Made by a program: the position numbers and the translations under genes. A DNA stretch of 9,240 nucleotides from positions 1 to 9,240 of the forward strand of contig JAIRKS010000107.1 in the NCBI GenBank assembly GCA_031259905.1, in the 5' to 3' direction. Below the pieces are notes generated by a model. The model was not told the origin of the DNA and did no database searches. It saw only the letters and a list, made by a program, of their open reading frames with translations. Of this stretch, positions 1 through 7,399 are shown in pieces; the first letter of the stretch is position 1; every line of letters begins with the position of its first letter. Source of the DNA: Odoribacteraceae bacterium. GTDB taxonomy: Bacteria > Bacteroidota > Bacteroidia > Bacteroidales > Marinifilaceae.

Positions 1-150
1 GACGAGGGCATCGCCGCCACGCGCTTCTCCGGCTACATGAGGAAGTACGACGACATCACGATCATCCTCGAGGCCATCAGGAAAACCGCCGGCGTCACGT
101 TCACGATCGACCACAAGCGAGTCACGATAGCGCGACAGCCGCGGGAATAA
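1..150 (+). CDS. FecR-family anti-sigma factor, C-terminal fragment (5' end outside the window)
   Basis: Frame 1 is open from the first base and stops with TAA at 148-150, giving the last 49 residues of a protein that starts upstream. The fragment contains FSGYMRKYDDITIILEAI and then AGVTFTIDHKRVTIA. This is the pattern of the C-terminal domain (DUF4974-type) of Bacteroidota FecR proteins: an F-x-G motif, a helix with 'iL..i', and a final short strand pair. In this family FecR is an inner-membrane regulator. Its cytoplasmic N-terminus controls an ECF sigma factor and its periplasmic C-terminus contacts the STN domain of a TonB-dependent transporter. The next gene downstream is such a transporter, which supports the call. 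The cognate sigma gene and the membrane segment would lie before base 1. The identification rests on a short tail, so the family is likely but not certain. Confidence 0.75.
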   Translation, partial: DEGIAATRFSGYMRKYDDITIILEAIRKTAGVTFTIDHKRVTIARQPRE

Positions 151-155
151 TAAAA

Positions 156-179
156 GGAAGGCGTCACGCGACGCCTCCC
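156..179 (+). other. Short stem-loop just after the fecR-like stop codon
   Basis: AGGCGTC (159-165) and GACGCCT (170-176) form a 7-bp perfect stem around a 4-nt loop. Two further G-C pairs lie beyond one mismatch (156-157 with 178-179). It begins a few bases after the stop at 150, where a terminator would be expected. However, the + strand sequence after it is A-rich rather than T-rich, so it is a poor intrinsic terminator as written. It could slow transcription between the regulator and the transporter operon or stabilise the 3' end of the upstream transcript. Confidence 0.35.
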
Positions 180-196
180 GGAAAACAAGCAAAATA

Positions 197-229
197 GAAC
201 AAGCGTTCACTTGCCGGCGAGGCTTGTTC
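197..229. promoter_or_regulatory. Inverted repeat in the SusC upstream region (candidate operator or leader hairpin)
   Basis: GAACAAGC (197-204) is repeated as its exact reverse complement GCTTGTTC (222-229), with 17 bp between. The spacer holds CTTGCCGGCGAG (210-221), itself almost self-complementary, so the whole segment is nested dyad symmetry. ACAAGC also occurs directly repeated at 185-190 and 199-204. The element sits 33 to 65 bp before the chosen ATG at 262. It could be a DNA-binding site or a hairpin in the mRNA leader. I see no Bacteroidota housekeeping promoter (TAnnTTTG) in 151-261. That fits, but does not prove, use of an ECF sigma promoter. Confidence 0.35.
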
Positions 230-261
230 ACATTTACTCATCTTTAAAAGTCAACGAAAGT

Positions 262-3200
262 ATGAAAAAAAAACGATCACGGCCGTCTCATTGCCCGGCC
301 AAAAGACAAAAGATCTTGAGAGTGACGAGACTTTTCCTGGTTTTTACCTGCTTCCTGCAGATGTCGCTTTCCGCGGTCACCTTCTCGCAGGCGATAAAGA
401 TCGACCTCGACCTGGGAGAAGGGTCCCTGGAGACGCTCTTCAGGGAGATCCAGAAACAAACGGGATACTACTTCATCTTCAACTACGAGGAGCTGGGGGA
501 CGTCCGCCTCGAACCCGTGAAGTGCACGGGAGAGGAGATGGAGAACGTGCTGACGCGCGTGCTGGGAAGCATCGGCTACAAGTACACGCTGGAGAACGAC
601 ATCATCATCGTCTCCCCCGCCCCCCTCACGCGCCCGCAGCAGCAACCCACGCGGTTGATCATCGTGAAGGGAAAGGTGATCGACGAGAAACGCCTCCCGC
701 TGCCCGGGGTGACGATCACCGTCAAGGAAAACAGAGCTGCCACATCTTCGGACAAGGACGGATACTTCCAGCTCAGGCTACTGCAAACGGGGGAGTTAAC
801 ATTAGTATTCTCCTTCATCGGAATGGAAAAGAAGGAGGTGAAATATACCGGACAAGATTCACTACACGTCGTCATGAAAGAGACGATCTCCCAGCTGGAC
901 GAGATCATCGTATCGACCGGCTACCAGCAGTTGAATCTCCGGGAGAGCACCAGTGCCATTCAATTCATCAAGGCGGAAGAGATCGTGGTGTCGGGACTTA
1001 CCTCCGTCGACCAGATGCTGGAAGGATACGTTCCAGGCATGACATTCATGCAGAACTCCGGGCAAGTCGGCGCCGTGCCTCGCATCCGCATCCGGGGGAC
1101 GTCCACCGTGTTCGGCAACCAGGAACCCGTGTGGGTACTTGACAACATCGTCATCGAGAACCCCGTCAACGTGAGTCCCGAACAAATCAACGACCTGGAC
1201 TTCGTCAACCTGCTGGGGAACGCCATCTCCGGCATTAACCCGAACGACATCGAGTCGATCAGCATCCTGAAGGACGCCTCTGCCACGGCGCTCTACGGCC
1301 CACGGGCGGCGAACGGCGTGATCGTCGTGACGACCAAACAGGGGAGGCAAGGCTCCCCGGAGCTTTCTTACGCTTTTGCAGGGACCTTCCTGAGACGCCC
1401 GCACTACTCCGACCGGAGTGTCTACATGATGAACTCGCGAGAGCGGGTCGATTTCTCCCGCGACCTCATCGAGAAACGCATCATCTACCCTCACGTGCAA
1501 CACTGGCTGGGATACGAGAAAGCCTTGTTCGATTACTGGCAGGGCGTCATTCCTTATGACGTGATGCAACAAGAAGTCGGGCGTTACGAGTCGATAAACA
1601 CCGACTGGTTCGACGAGTTGATGCAAAATTCATTTTCCCACAAGCATACCGTTAGCCTCTCCGGCGGCACCCCGGAGGTACGCTACTACATCTCGGCGGG
1701 TTATTCTGACGCCCGCGGCAGCATCAAGGACGAGGCCAACAAGCAGTACACGGCGAACATGAATATCGTCGGGACGTACAACCGCTGGACGATACGCTTC
1801 AACCTGAACGGTAACGTGAACAAACGCGATTACACTCCCTCCGACGCGGAGGTGACACGCTACGCCTACGAGACGACAAGAGCACTACCGGCACGCGACG
1901 ATGATGGCTCGTTGTGGTTTTACCCGCGGCAAGCCCAGGGCGACATTTTCCGGGGCTTCAACATCCTCCACGAGAAAGCAAATGCAACGCAGGAGATCCG
2001 TTCTTCCGGGATCACGGCCGTCGCCGGGCTGGACTTCAAAATCAACGAGGGATTGAAGGCCACGCTAACGGCCGCGTACAGCACGACCAACACGACGCAA
2101 GAGACGTGGCACGGGGAGAACACGTTCTACGCCGAACGGCTGAGGCATCACGCGAACGGTAACCTGTTACCCTACGGCGGGGAACTCATCTACCAGAACA
2201 CCGAGCAATACGCCTACACGCTACGCGGTCAGGTAAATTTCTCTCGAACGCTCGACGAGGAAGAGAAACATTACATCAACGCTGCCGTCGGCGGGGAGCT
2301 GAGCTCGACGCAATATTACGGCCTCAACGAGACATACCGGGGCTACCTGAAAGAGCGCGGTAAGAAGATGGCGCAGGTGAACCCGACGAACTTCCCGGAA
2401 TACGCGTCGTGGGCGGGCACGGACCTGAACGCGCTCGGCACGTGGACCGACCAGTTAACGAATCGCGTCGGGCCGTATGCCACCGCGTCGTACACCTACA
2501 ACAAGCTTTACACCGTCAGCATCAACGGGCGCTTTGACGCCTCCAACCGCTTCGGTTCACGGGCCAACGAGCGACTGGCTCCCATCTGGTCCATCTCGGC
2601 ACGCTGGAACACCAAGGAGGACGTGCTCCAGACCGTCAACTGGGTAGACGATCTCTCTATGCACGGGTCGTTCGGCTACCAGGGGAACATGCTGGACAAT
2701 ATCTCCTCCCAGCTCATCATCCAACGCGGGGGGATAGATGCCGACTTCGGGGAGTACGAGTCGAGTGTCTCCAGCTACGCCAACCCCAACCTGAAATGGG
2801 AGAAGACCTCCTCCTACAACCTGACGATGGACCTTAGCCTCTTCCGTAAATTCATTGCCGGGAGCGTCTCCTACTTCTACAAGCGGACACAAGACGCGTT
2901 CTTCGACAAGGGCATCTCCTCGATCAACGGGGTCACGAACTGGGTAGTCAACACCGGTCTGCTGGAAAACCAGGGCATCGAGGCTGGCTTGCGCTTCACG
3001 TTGATCGACACGCGGGGAAGGAGCAAGAATGGCTTCCGCTGGAGCGTGACGACCAATTTCGGGCGGGTAACGAACAACGTCCCCGGGCCGGCGCGGGACA
3101 AAACGCTGACGAACGCCATCAACCACGAGGGATACCTCAACGGCACGCTGGAAGTGCAAGGGCGACCGCTGCACTCGTTTTATTCCTACAAGTACCAGCA

Positions 3201-3948
3201 TCTAAACCCGTTCAACGGCGCTCCCGTCTTCTACGGCTCCGACCGCGTCGTGTACGTCAACAACCAGCGGGTTGATCTCCTGGAGAAATACAGGGAGATG
3301 TCCCTCACCGACATCTTTACCGACGTGATGACCCACTCCGGCACGCGGGTGCCCGTCATGCAGGGAGGTTTCCAGCAAGCGTTAACGTGGGGACAATTCT
3401 CCGCGTCCATCAACATGACGTACAGCTTCGGGTCAAAGATCCGCCTGCTACAGATGTACCCGAATATTAGCTCCGAGTACAAAACCACCGCCCCGCAACC
3501 CACCGCCAACGTGCGGAAGGAATTCCTCCGGCGGTGGCGCAATACCGGCGACGAGCAATTCACCGACGTGCCGGGCGTGGTATCGGGCAGCGCGTTCGAG
3601 AACTCGCTGGGCAACCGCGCGTGGTGGAACGGGGAGACCAACATCAACGGCGAGCCGATCACCTTCGCGTCGGGCCTCTGGCAGATGTACGATAAATCCG
3701 ACCTGCGCGTGGTCAGCGGCAACTTCGTGAAAATACAATCCGCGTCCCTTCGCTACAACGTCCCCGAATGGTTATGCCAACGCTTTGCCTTCAAGTCGGC
3801 ATACGTCAGCATCGCGGGGACAAACCTCTACACCTTCGCCGGCAAGCGACTGAAAGGACAAGATCCCGCCACGCAGGACGGCACCGCCCCGACGATCAAC
3901 ATGTCGCTGCGGCCCACCTACTCTTTCAACTTCAATGTATCATTTTAA
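262..3948 (+). CDS. SusC/RagA-family TonB-dependent outer-membrane transporter with STN signalling domain
   Basis: This 1228-residue protein imports a substrate captured by its SusD partner through a 22-strand outer-membrane barrel, energised by TonB. A basic stretch (MKKKRSR...KRQK) and hydrophobic segment end near FSQ (residues 41-43), a likely signal peptide. An STN domain follows (about 44-117), then a carboxypeptidase-regulatory-like beta domain (about 133-207, from IVKGKVID). Next come a TonB-box-like DEIIVSTGY (from 213), a plug with RIRIRGTSTVFGNQEPVWVLDN-like sequence and ILKDASATALYGPRAANGVI, and the barrel from about 375. It ends in FNFNVSF, and a terminal Phe is the usual barrel-assembly signal. 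The STN domain and the FecR-like gene upstream imply cell-surface signalling. The frame extends upstream to a TTG at 211, but ATG 262 begins a normal signal peptide and was preferred. The transported substrate cannot be told from the sequence. Confidence 0.95.
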   Translation: MKKKRSRPSHCPAKRQKILRVTRLFLVFTCFLQMSLSAVTFSQAIKIDLDLGEGSLETLFREIQKQTGYYFIFNYEELGDVRLEPVKCTGEEMENVLTRVLGSIGYKYTLENDIIIVSPAPLTRPQQQPTRLIIVKGKVIDEKRLPLPGVTITVKENRAATSSDKDGYFQLRLLQTGELTLVFSFIGMEKKEVKYTGQDSLHVVMKETISQLDEIIVSTGYQQLNLRESTSAIQFIKAEEIVVSGLTSVDQMLEGYVPGMTFMQNSGQVGAVPRIRIRGTSTVFGNQEPVWVLDNIVIENPVNVSPEQINDLDFVNLLGNAISGINPNDIESISILKDASATALYGPRAANGVIVVTTKQGRQGSPELSYAFAGTFLRRPHYSDRSVYMMNSRERVDFSRDLIEKRIIYPHVQHWLGYEKALFDYWQGVIPYDVMQQEVGRYESINTDWFDELMQNSFSHKHTVSLSGGTPEVRYYISAGYSDARGSIKDEANKQYTANMNIVGTYNRWTIRFNLNGNVNKRDYTPSDAEVTRYAYETTRALPARDDDGSLWFYPRQAQGDIFRGFNILHEKANATQEIRSSGITAVAGLDFKINEGLKATLTAAYSTTNTTQETWHGENTFYAERLRHHANGNLLPYGGELIYQNTEQYAYTLRGQVNFSRTLDEEEKHYINAAVGGELSSTQYYGLNETYRGYLKERGKKMAQVNPTNFPEYASWAGTDLNALGTWTDQLTNRVGPYATASYTYNKLYTVSINGRFDASNRFGSRANERLAPIWSISARWNTKEDVLQTVNWVDDLSMHGSFGYQGNMLDNISSQLIIQRGGIDADFGEYESSVSSYANPNLKWEKTSSYNLTMDLSLFRKFIAGSVSYFYKRTQDAFFDKGISSINGVTNWVVNTGLLENQGIEAGLRFTLIDTRGRSKNGFRWSVTTNFGRVTNNVPGPARDKTLTNAINHEGYLNGTLEVQGRPLHSFYSYKYQHLNPFNGAPVFYGSDRVVYVNNQRVDLLEKYREMSLTDIFTDVMTHSGTRVPVMQGGFQQALTWGQFSASINMTYSFGSKIRLLQMYPNISSEYKTTAPQPTANVRKEFLRRWRNTGDEQFTDVPGVVSGSAFENSLGNRAWWNGETNINGEPITFASGLWQMYDKSDLRVVSGNFVKIQSASLRYNVPEWLCQRFAFKSAYVSIAGTNLYTFAGKRLKGQDPATQDGTAPTINMSLRPTYSFNFNVSF

Positions 3949-3958
3949 CCCCATTGAC

Positions 3959-5401
3959 ATGAAACATATCCTATATATATATAGTATCGCCGCGATCATC
4001 CTCCTCGCCGCTTGCAGCGGCTTCCTCGAGGAGTTCCCCAACGATCAAGCATACATCACGAACACCGGCGACCTCAACGAACTGCTCGTCGGCGATGGCT
4101 ACATGTCCGCTACCACCGGGAGCGACATCGACTACTGGATTCACGTCATGGACGATGACGCGTTCTTCACGACGTACAACAGCAACCGCCCGGCGCACAT
4201 CGCCTTCCACTGGTGGCAGCCCGACGTCAACACGCAAAGTACCTGGGAAGCCTTCTACAAGCACATCGGCGTGCTCAACGCCATCCTCGACGAGGTCGAA
4301 CGATTTGCCGGAGAGGAGGGCGACGGCTACCGGAAAGTGAAGGGAGAGGCGCTATTCCTGAGGGCCGTCTACTACTATTACCTCGTCAACCTCTACGCGC
4401 GACCTTACAGCGAGACCACCGCCGCCACCGATCCGGGCGTTCCCCTCAAGCTAACCAGCACGATCGAGGACAAGCGCTTCAGCCGCGCCTCCGTCGAAAC
4501 GTGCTACCGCTCGATCACGAGCGATCTCAACGAGAGCATCAGGCACCTGAAGGGTCTCGTCCCCCTGACCAACTACCGGGGCGGAGAGATGGCCGCCCGC
4601 GCGCTCCTGAGCCGCGTGGCCCTCTACACGAGCGACTGGGAGACGGCCAGGGTACAATGCGACACCATCCTCGCGCGCGGCAACTATCGCCTCGTCGATC
4701 ACAACACGCTGGGACCTGTCGCCTCATCCAACACCGTCGCCTTCAACTCCACGGAGACCATCTTCACGTCCGGGGCAGCGACCACATCGAACATGGATTT
4801 CTCGTACATCAACGCCACCAAGTTCATGCCGAGCAGCGAACTGCTGGCCCTCTTCGCGGCAAACGACCTGCGGCGCACCTATTACGTCCGTGGCAGTTCC
4901 CTGCCCGGCTACCAGATGATCCAGAAATACGCGAGCCGCGTCGTGGCTCTCTGCTCGGACATCTTCATCATCCGTCTACCGGAAATATACCTCAACCGGG
5001 CAGAGGCGCTGCTCATGCTCGACCGCGCCGCCGAGGCCATCGTCGACGTGCAGGTGCTCCGCGCCAACCGCCTCTCCTCCCCGCCCGACGCGCTCTCCCC
5101 CGGCGGCGAGGCGCTGATGAACTTCATACGCGACGAGCGCCGGCGCGAGTTCTGTTTCGAGGGACAACGCTGGTTCGACCTCCGTCGTTACGCCGTCTAC
5201 CCGAAGTGGTCACTCCAGAGAGAGATCCGCCACGTGTACTACGACTACGCCGACATCACCGGCGACCTCGTGCTGAAACCCTACGACGAGGACGCGCGCT
5301 ACTACGTCCTCCCCATCCCCGACAGCGAGATCAACCTCAACAGCGGCACGCTGGAGCAAAACCCCGCCAGGGAATGGAAAGAACCGGTATCTCACCTGTA
5401 A
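3959..5401 (+). CDS. SusD/RagB-family surface lipoprotein, partner of the SusC-type transporter
   Basis: This 480-residue lipoprotein is expected to cap the SusC barrel and bind ligand at the cell surface. The signal peptide ends in the lipobox LAAC with acylated Cys19. Family landmarks run in order: FLEEFPNDQ just after the Cys; a TPR-type helix with ALFLRAVYYYYLVNLYARPY (FLRA at 133-136); SRASVETCYRSITSDLNESI; AARALLSRVALYTSDWETA; then the RagB/SusD C-terminal half with FIIRLPEIYLNRAEALL, DERRREFCFEGQRWFDLRR (392-410) and YYVLPIPDSEINLN near the end. Length is typical. It starts 10 bp after the transporter stop, the classic susCD arrangement. An in-frame ATG at 3935 overlaps the transporter gene, but the ATG at 3959 begins directly at a lipoprotein signal, so that start is used. 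The residues that set ligand choice are not recognisable. Confidence 0.95.
   Translation: MKHILYIYSIAAIILLAACSGFLEEFPNDQAYITNTGDLNELLVGDGYMSATTGSDIDYWIHVMDDDAFFTTYNSNRPAHIAFHWWQPDVNTQSTWEAFYKHIGVLNAILDEVERFAGEEGDGYRKVKGEALFLRAVYYYYLVNLYARPYSETTAATDPGVPLKLTSTIEDKRFSRASVETCYRSITSDLNESIRHLKGLVPLTNYRGGEMAARALLSRVALYTSDWETARVQCDTILARGNYRLVDHNTLGPVASSNTVAFNSTETIFTSGAATTSNMDFSYINATKFMPSSELLALFAANDLRRTYYVRGSSLPGYQMIQKYASRVVALCSDIFIIRLPEIYLNRAEALLMLDRAAEAIVDVQVLRANRLSSPPDALSPGGEALMNFIRDERRREFCFEGQRWFDLRRYAVYPKWSLQREIRHVYYDYADITGDLVLKPYDEDARYYVLPIPDSEINLNSGTLEQNPAREWKEPVSHL
3971..3984. repeat. TA dinucleotide tract inside the SusD signal-peptide coding region
   Basis: CTATATATATATAG at 3971-3984 is a 14-bp perfect palindrome containing six TA units. 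It encodes part of the signal peptide (LYIYS). The stretch from about 3930 to 3990 is markedly AT-rich within an otherwise GC-rich coding region. This may keep the start of the gene unstructured for translation. Confidence 0.7.
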
Positions 5402-5413
5402 AACATCCAAATC

Positions 5414-6388
5414 ATGAAGACAAACGTATATCCCCTACTGTTAACGATCCTCCTCGCCGCCTGCCATTCCGACGACGAGGGACTACTCTCCCCCTCCCTC
5501 CTCGACAAGGACTGGCTGCGCGTCGAGGACAGCACCGACCCGCTCGATCGCGCGCGTTACGAGATCTACCGCGAGCACGGGATCTCCATCTTCTACTCGG
5601 ACACGCTCGGCAAGCTCTTCCGCGGGATCAACGTCTACGGCGACTCGATCATCCACGTCGAGAAACTCGACCCCTTCTACTCCGTCACCGGGCAGGACGC
5701 GTCGACCACCTACGCCCTGTCGAAGAACAGGGACGACCTCCTCGACGGCGTCCGCTTCTTCAAGGAGAACATACTCCCCACCCTCCTCCCCGCCTTTTAC
5801 CCGGGCACCGTGCTCCTCGTCGGCGAACTCACCTTAAACGCCTTCAACACGGAAGACCGAGGGAAACGCCCCGGGAACGTCTACAACGGCTACCGAACCA
5901 TGATCCTTAGCAACGTCGGCAACGTCGGCAACATGTCCGGCGACGAGCGGCGCGCGTTAACGGAAGATATCGCCGCCGCGACCTGGTACAAGTACGCCAG
6001 CGCGCGCCACGCCGTCTCCCTGGAACTATTCTTCGCCGTCTCCGAGGCCCTCTACACGCCGCAACCCTCCCAGCCAAGCGTCTACTTCATGATGATCAGC
6101 TCCGGGGTCACCGTCAACTACAAGCCACACTGGTACCAGTACGGCTTCCTCGAATCCGGCCCCTCCATGCCCGGTCAGCTCGCCCCGAACCCCTCCGTGC
6201 CGGGAGAATACACGCGCTACTACACGCCGACACGCGACGAGGACGCCATCATGTTCTTCCGCGCCGTATTCCACTACACCCCCGAAGAGTTCGACGCCGA
6301 GTACGGCGACGTCAACGGCCACGAACTACTCCGCCAGAAATACGACATGATCCACGCGATCGTCTCCACCATCAAAAACACGCGCTAA
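5414..6388 (+). CDS. Peptidase_Mx1-like surface lipoprotein (putative zinc metallopeptidase family) without an HExxH motif
   Basis: This 324-residue lipoprotein has a signal peptide ending LLAAC (Cys17) followed by HSDDEG. An acidic run of this sort just after the Cys is linked to export to the cell surface in Bacteroidota. The layout follows the putative zinc-binding metallopeptidase family often found next to SusCD pairs. An N-terminal RYEIYREHGISIFY segment precedes LLPAFYPGTVLLVGE, then NGYRTMILSNVGNV. A late HWYQYGFLES segment leads to RDEDAIMFFRAVFHYTPEEF (275 onward) and a final helix with LRQKYDMIHAIV. Where members with an intact site carry HExxH, this protein has TEDIAAATWYKY (183-194). 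No HExxH exists anywhere in it. It may therefore be a non-catalytic binding protein. It begins 12 bp after the susD-type gene and is almost surely co-transcribed with it. The family assignment is from recalled pattern, not a profile search. Confidence 0.7.
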   Translation: MKTNVYPLLLTILLAACHSDDEGLLSPSLLDKDWLRVEDSTDPLDRARYEIYREHGISIFYSDTLGKLFRGINVYGDSIIHVEKLDPFYSVTGQDASTTYALSKNRDDLLDGVRFFKENILPTLLPAFYPGTVLLVGELTLNAFNTEDRGKRPGNVYNGYRTMILSNVGNVGNMSGDERRALTEDIAAATWYKYASARHAVSLELFFAVSEALYTPQPSQPSVYFMMISSGVTVNYKPHWYQYGFLESGPSMPGQLAPNPSVPGEYTRYYTPTRDEDAIMFFRAVFHYTPEEFDAEYGDVNGHELLRQKYDMIHAIVSTIKNTR

Positions 6389-6400
6389 AAAACAACCACC

Positions 6401-7333
6401 ATGAGACACCTCCTGATCATCCTCCTGGCGTCAATCGCCACCTCGTGCGACGACGCCGCCGACGCGCTCCTCGTCTCCACCAACGCCATCACCCTCGACG
6501 CCGCCGGGCGCGAGCAACGCGTCACCGTACACGCGAACAACCCCCTCTGGGAAGTCATCGTCGAGGCAGACTGGCCCGTCATCGAACGCGACTCCCTCGA
6601 CATCATCATCACCGCCGCCTCGAACCCGCGGCGCGCCCCACGCGTAGCGCACCTCTACATCGCCGCCGGCAACCGCTTCGAGCGCGTCACCATCACGCAA
6701 AACGGCAGCCTGCACGTCTTCGGCGACCCGTACCCAGACGCCAACAACCCCGTCGGCATCATCTACAAGGTCATCGACGGCGGCGAACACGGCATGATCC
6801 TCTCCCTCGACCAGCTCGACGTCGTACCCTGGGGACCTGTCACCGACACCCACGAGACCGGACCCCTCGACGGGAAAGCCAACACGCGGGCCATCATCGC
6901 CGCGCGTGCCGGATCGCCGACCTTCGCCACCGACTACCCCGCCTTCGCCTGGGTACACGAAAAGAACGGCAACCAACTCGACGGCGAGTGGTACATTCCC
7001 TCGATCTGGGAACTCATCGAGATGTACAACTTCATCATCGGCAACTTCTCCTACGTCATCCCCGGCGGCAACCCGCCCACCATGCAAATCGGCAACACGT
7101 ACCGCCCCGCGCACGACCTCGTCGCGCGAGCGGCCTTCGACGCCGGCATCATCGCGCTCGGCGGCACGCCATTCAACTTCGCCGCCAGCCTCTACTGGTC
7201 ATCCACCGAGACCTCCGCCACGAACGCCTCCGCGCTCTCCTTCAACAACGGGACGGACTACATGCACACGAACATCAGCAACTACAAAACGTACTCCTCC
7301 CCCTACTTCTTCCGCGCCGTGCGAGCCTTCTAA
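6401..7333 (+). CDS. BACON-domain lipoprotein with C-terminal Lcl/DUF1566-type domain
   Basis: This 310-residue protein starts 12 bp after the previous stop. Its signal peptide ends at Cys16 (IATSC), followed by DDAAD, so it is probably a surface-exposed lipoprotein; the lipobox is weaker than in its two neighbours. Residues about 22-102 look like a BACON domain, a beta-sandwich usually taken as a carbohydrate- or mucin-binding module. It has VSTNAITLDAAGREQRVTVHAN, then W-E-V (NPLWEVIVEADWPVI), and ends FERVTITQNG. Residues about 103-310 resemble Lcl/DUF1566 domains, a C-type-lectin-like fold. They contain VGIIYKVIDGGEHGMILSL, GEWYIPSIWELIEMYNFI (W197), YWSSTE (265-270) and the final FRAVRAF. 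No catalytic residues are evident, so it is probably an accessory binding protein of the transporter. BACON is the less certain half; the YWSSTE...FRAVRAF ending is characteristic. Confidence 0.75.
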   Translation: MRHLLIILLASIATSCDDAADALLVSTNAITLDAAGREQRVTVHANNPLWEVIVEADWPVIERDSLDIIITAASNPRRAPRVAHLYIAAGNRFERVTITQNGSLHVFGDPYPDANNPVGIIYKVIDGGEHGMILSLDQLDVVPWGPVTDTHETGPLDGKANTRAIIAARAGSPTFATDYPAFAWVHEKNGNQLDGEWYIPSIWELIEMYNFIIGNFSYVIPGGNPPTMQIGNTYRPAHDLVARAAFDAGIIALGGTPFNFAASLYWSSTETSATNASALSFNNGTDYMHTNISNYKTYSSPYFFRAVRAF

Positions 7334-7340
7334 ATCCACT

Positions 7341-7368
7341 GCCCGCGACGACACGCGCCGTCGCGGGC
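7341..7368 (+). terminator. Hairpin between the BACON lipoprotein and the thioredoxin gene
   Basis: GCCCGCGACG (7341-7350) pairs perfectly with CGTCGCGGGC (7359-7368) around an 8-nt loop, and one more T-A pair (7340 and 7369) extends the stem to 11 bp. It lies 7 bp after the stop of the lipoprotein gene. The sequence after it (ATTATCCAATAA) has no clear T run, so it is a weak or partial terminator at best. It may lower readthrough into the thioredoxin gene or protect the upstream mRNA end. Confidence 0.55.
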
Positions 7369-7399
7369 ATTATCCAATAAACCTTCTAAAACAACAACC

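Noticed and set aside
156..179. Intrinsic terminator of the fecR-like gene
   Set aside because: The stem is short and no T run follows on the + strand, so it is listed only as a stem-loop.
211..261. Earlier TTG start for the SusC gene
   Set aside because: It would add 17 residues before a normal basic signal peptide start, and it overlaps the inverted repeat. ATG 262 is the better start.
862..1626. Antisense frame of 254 codons within the SusC gene
   Set aside because: There are no recognisable motifs, it lies opposite the conserved plug and barrel region, and it is explained by high GC.
3935..3958. Earlier ATG for the SusD gene overlapping the SusC end
   Set aside because: It would put eight residues in front of a complete lipoprotein signal. 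ATG 3959 gives the standard short signal ending LAAC.
4213..5910. Long open frame of 565 codons spanning the SusD gene and the next gene
   Set aside because: Its translation is Arg/Pro/His-rich low-complexity sequence typical of an out-of-frame reading of C-rich codons, and it crosses two well-supported genes.
6349..6388. HELLRQ near the end of the Mx1-like protein (just before this stretch) as a zinc motif
   Set aside because: HExxH needs a second His three residues after the Glu. Here that position is Arg, and the site is near the C-terminus rather than mid-protein.
6445..7380. Open frames in other phases over the BACON-Lcl gene and thioredoxin gene (also 7489-8898)
   Set aside because: The translations are Arg/His/Pro-rich without family motifs, while the real frames have signal peptides and conserved domains.
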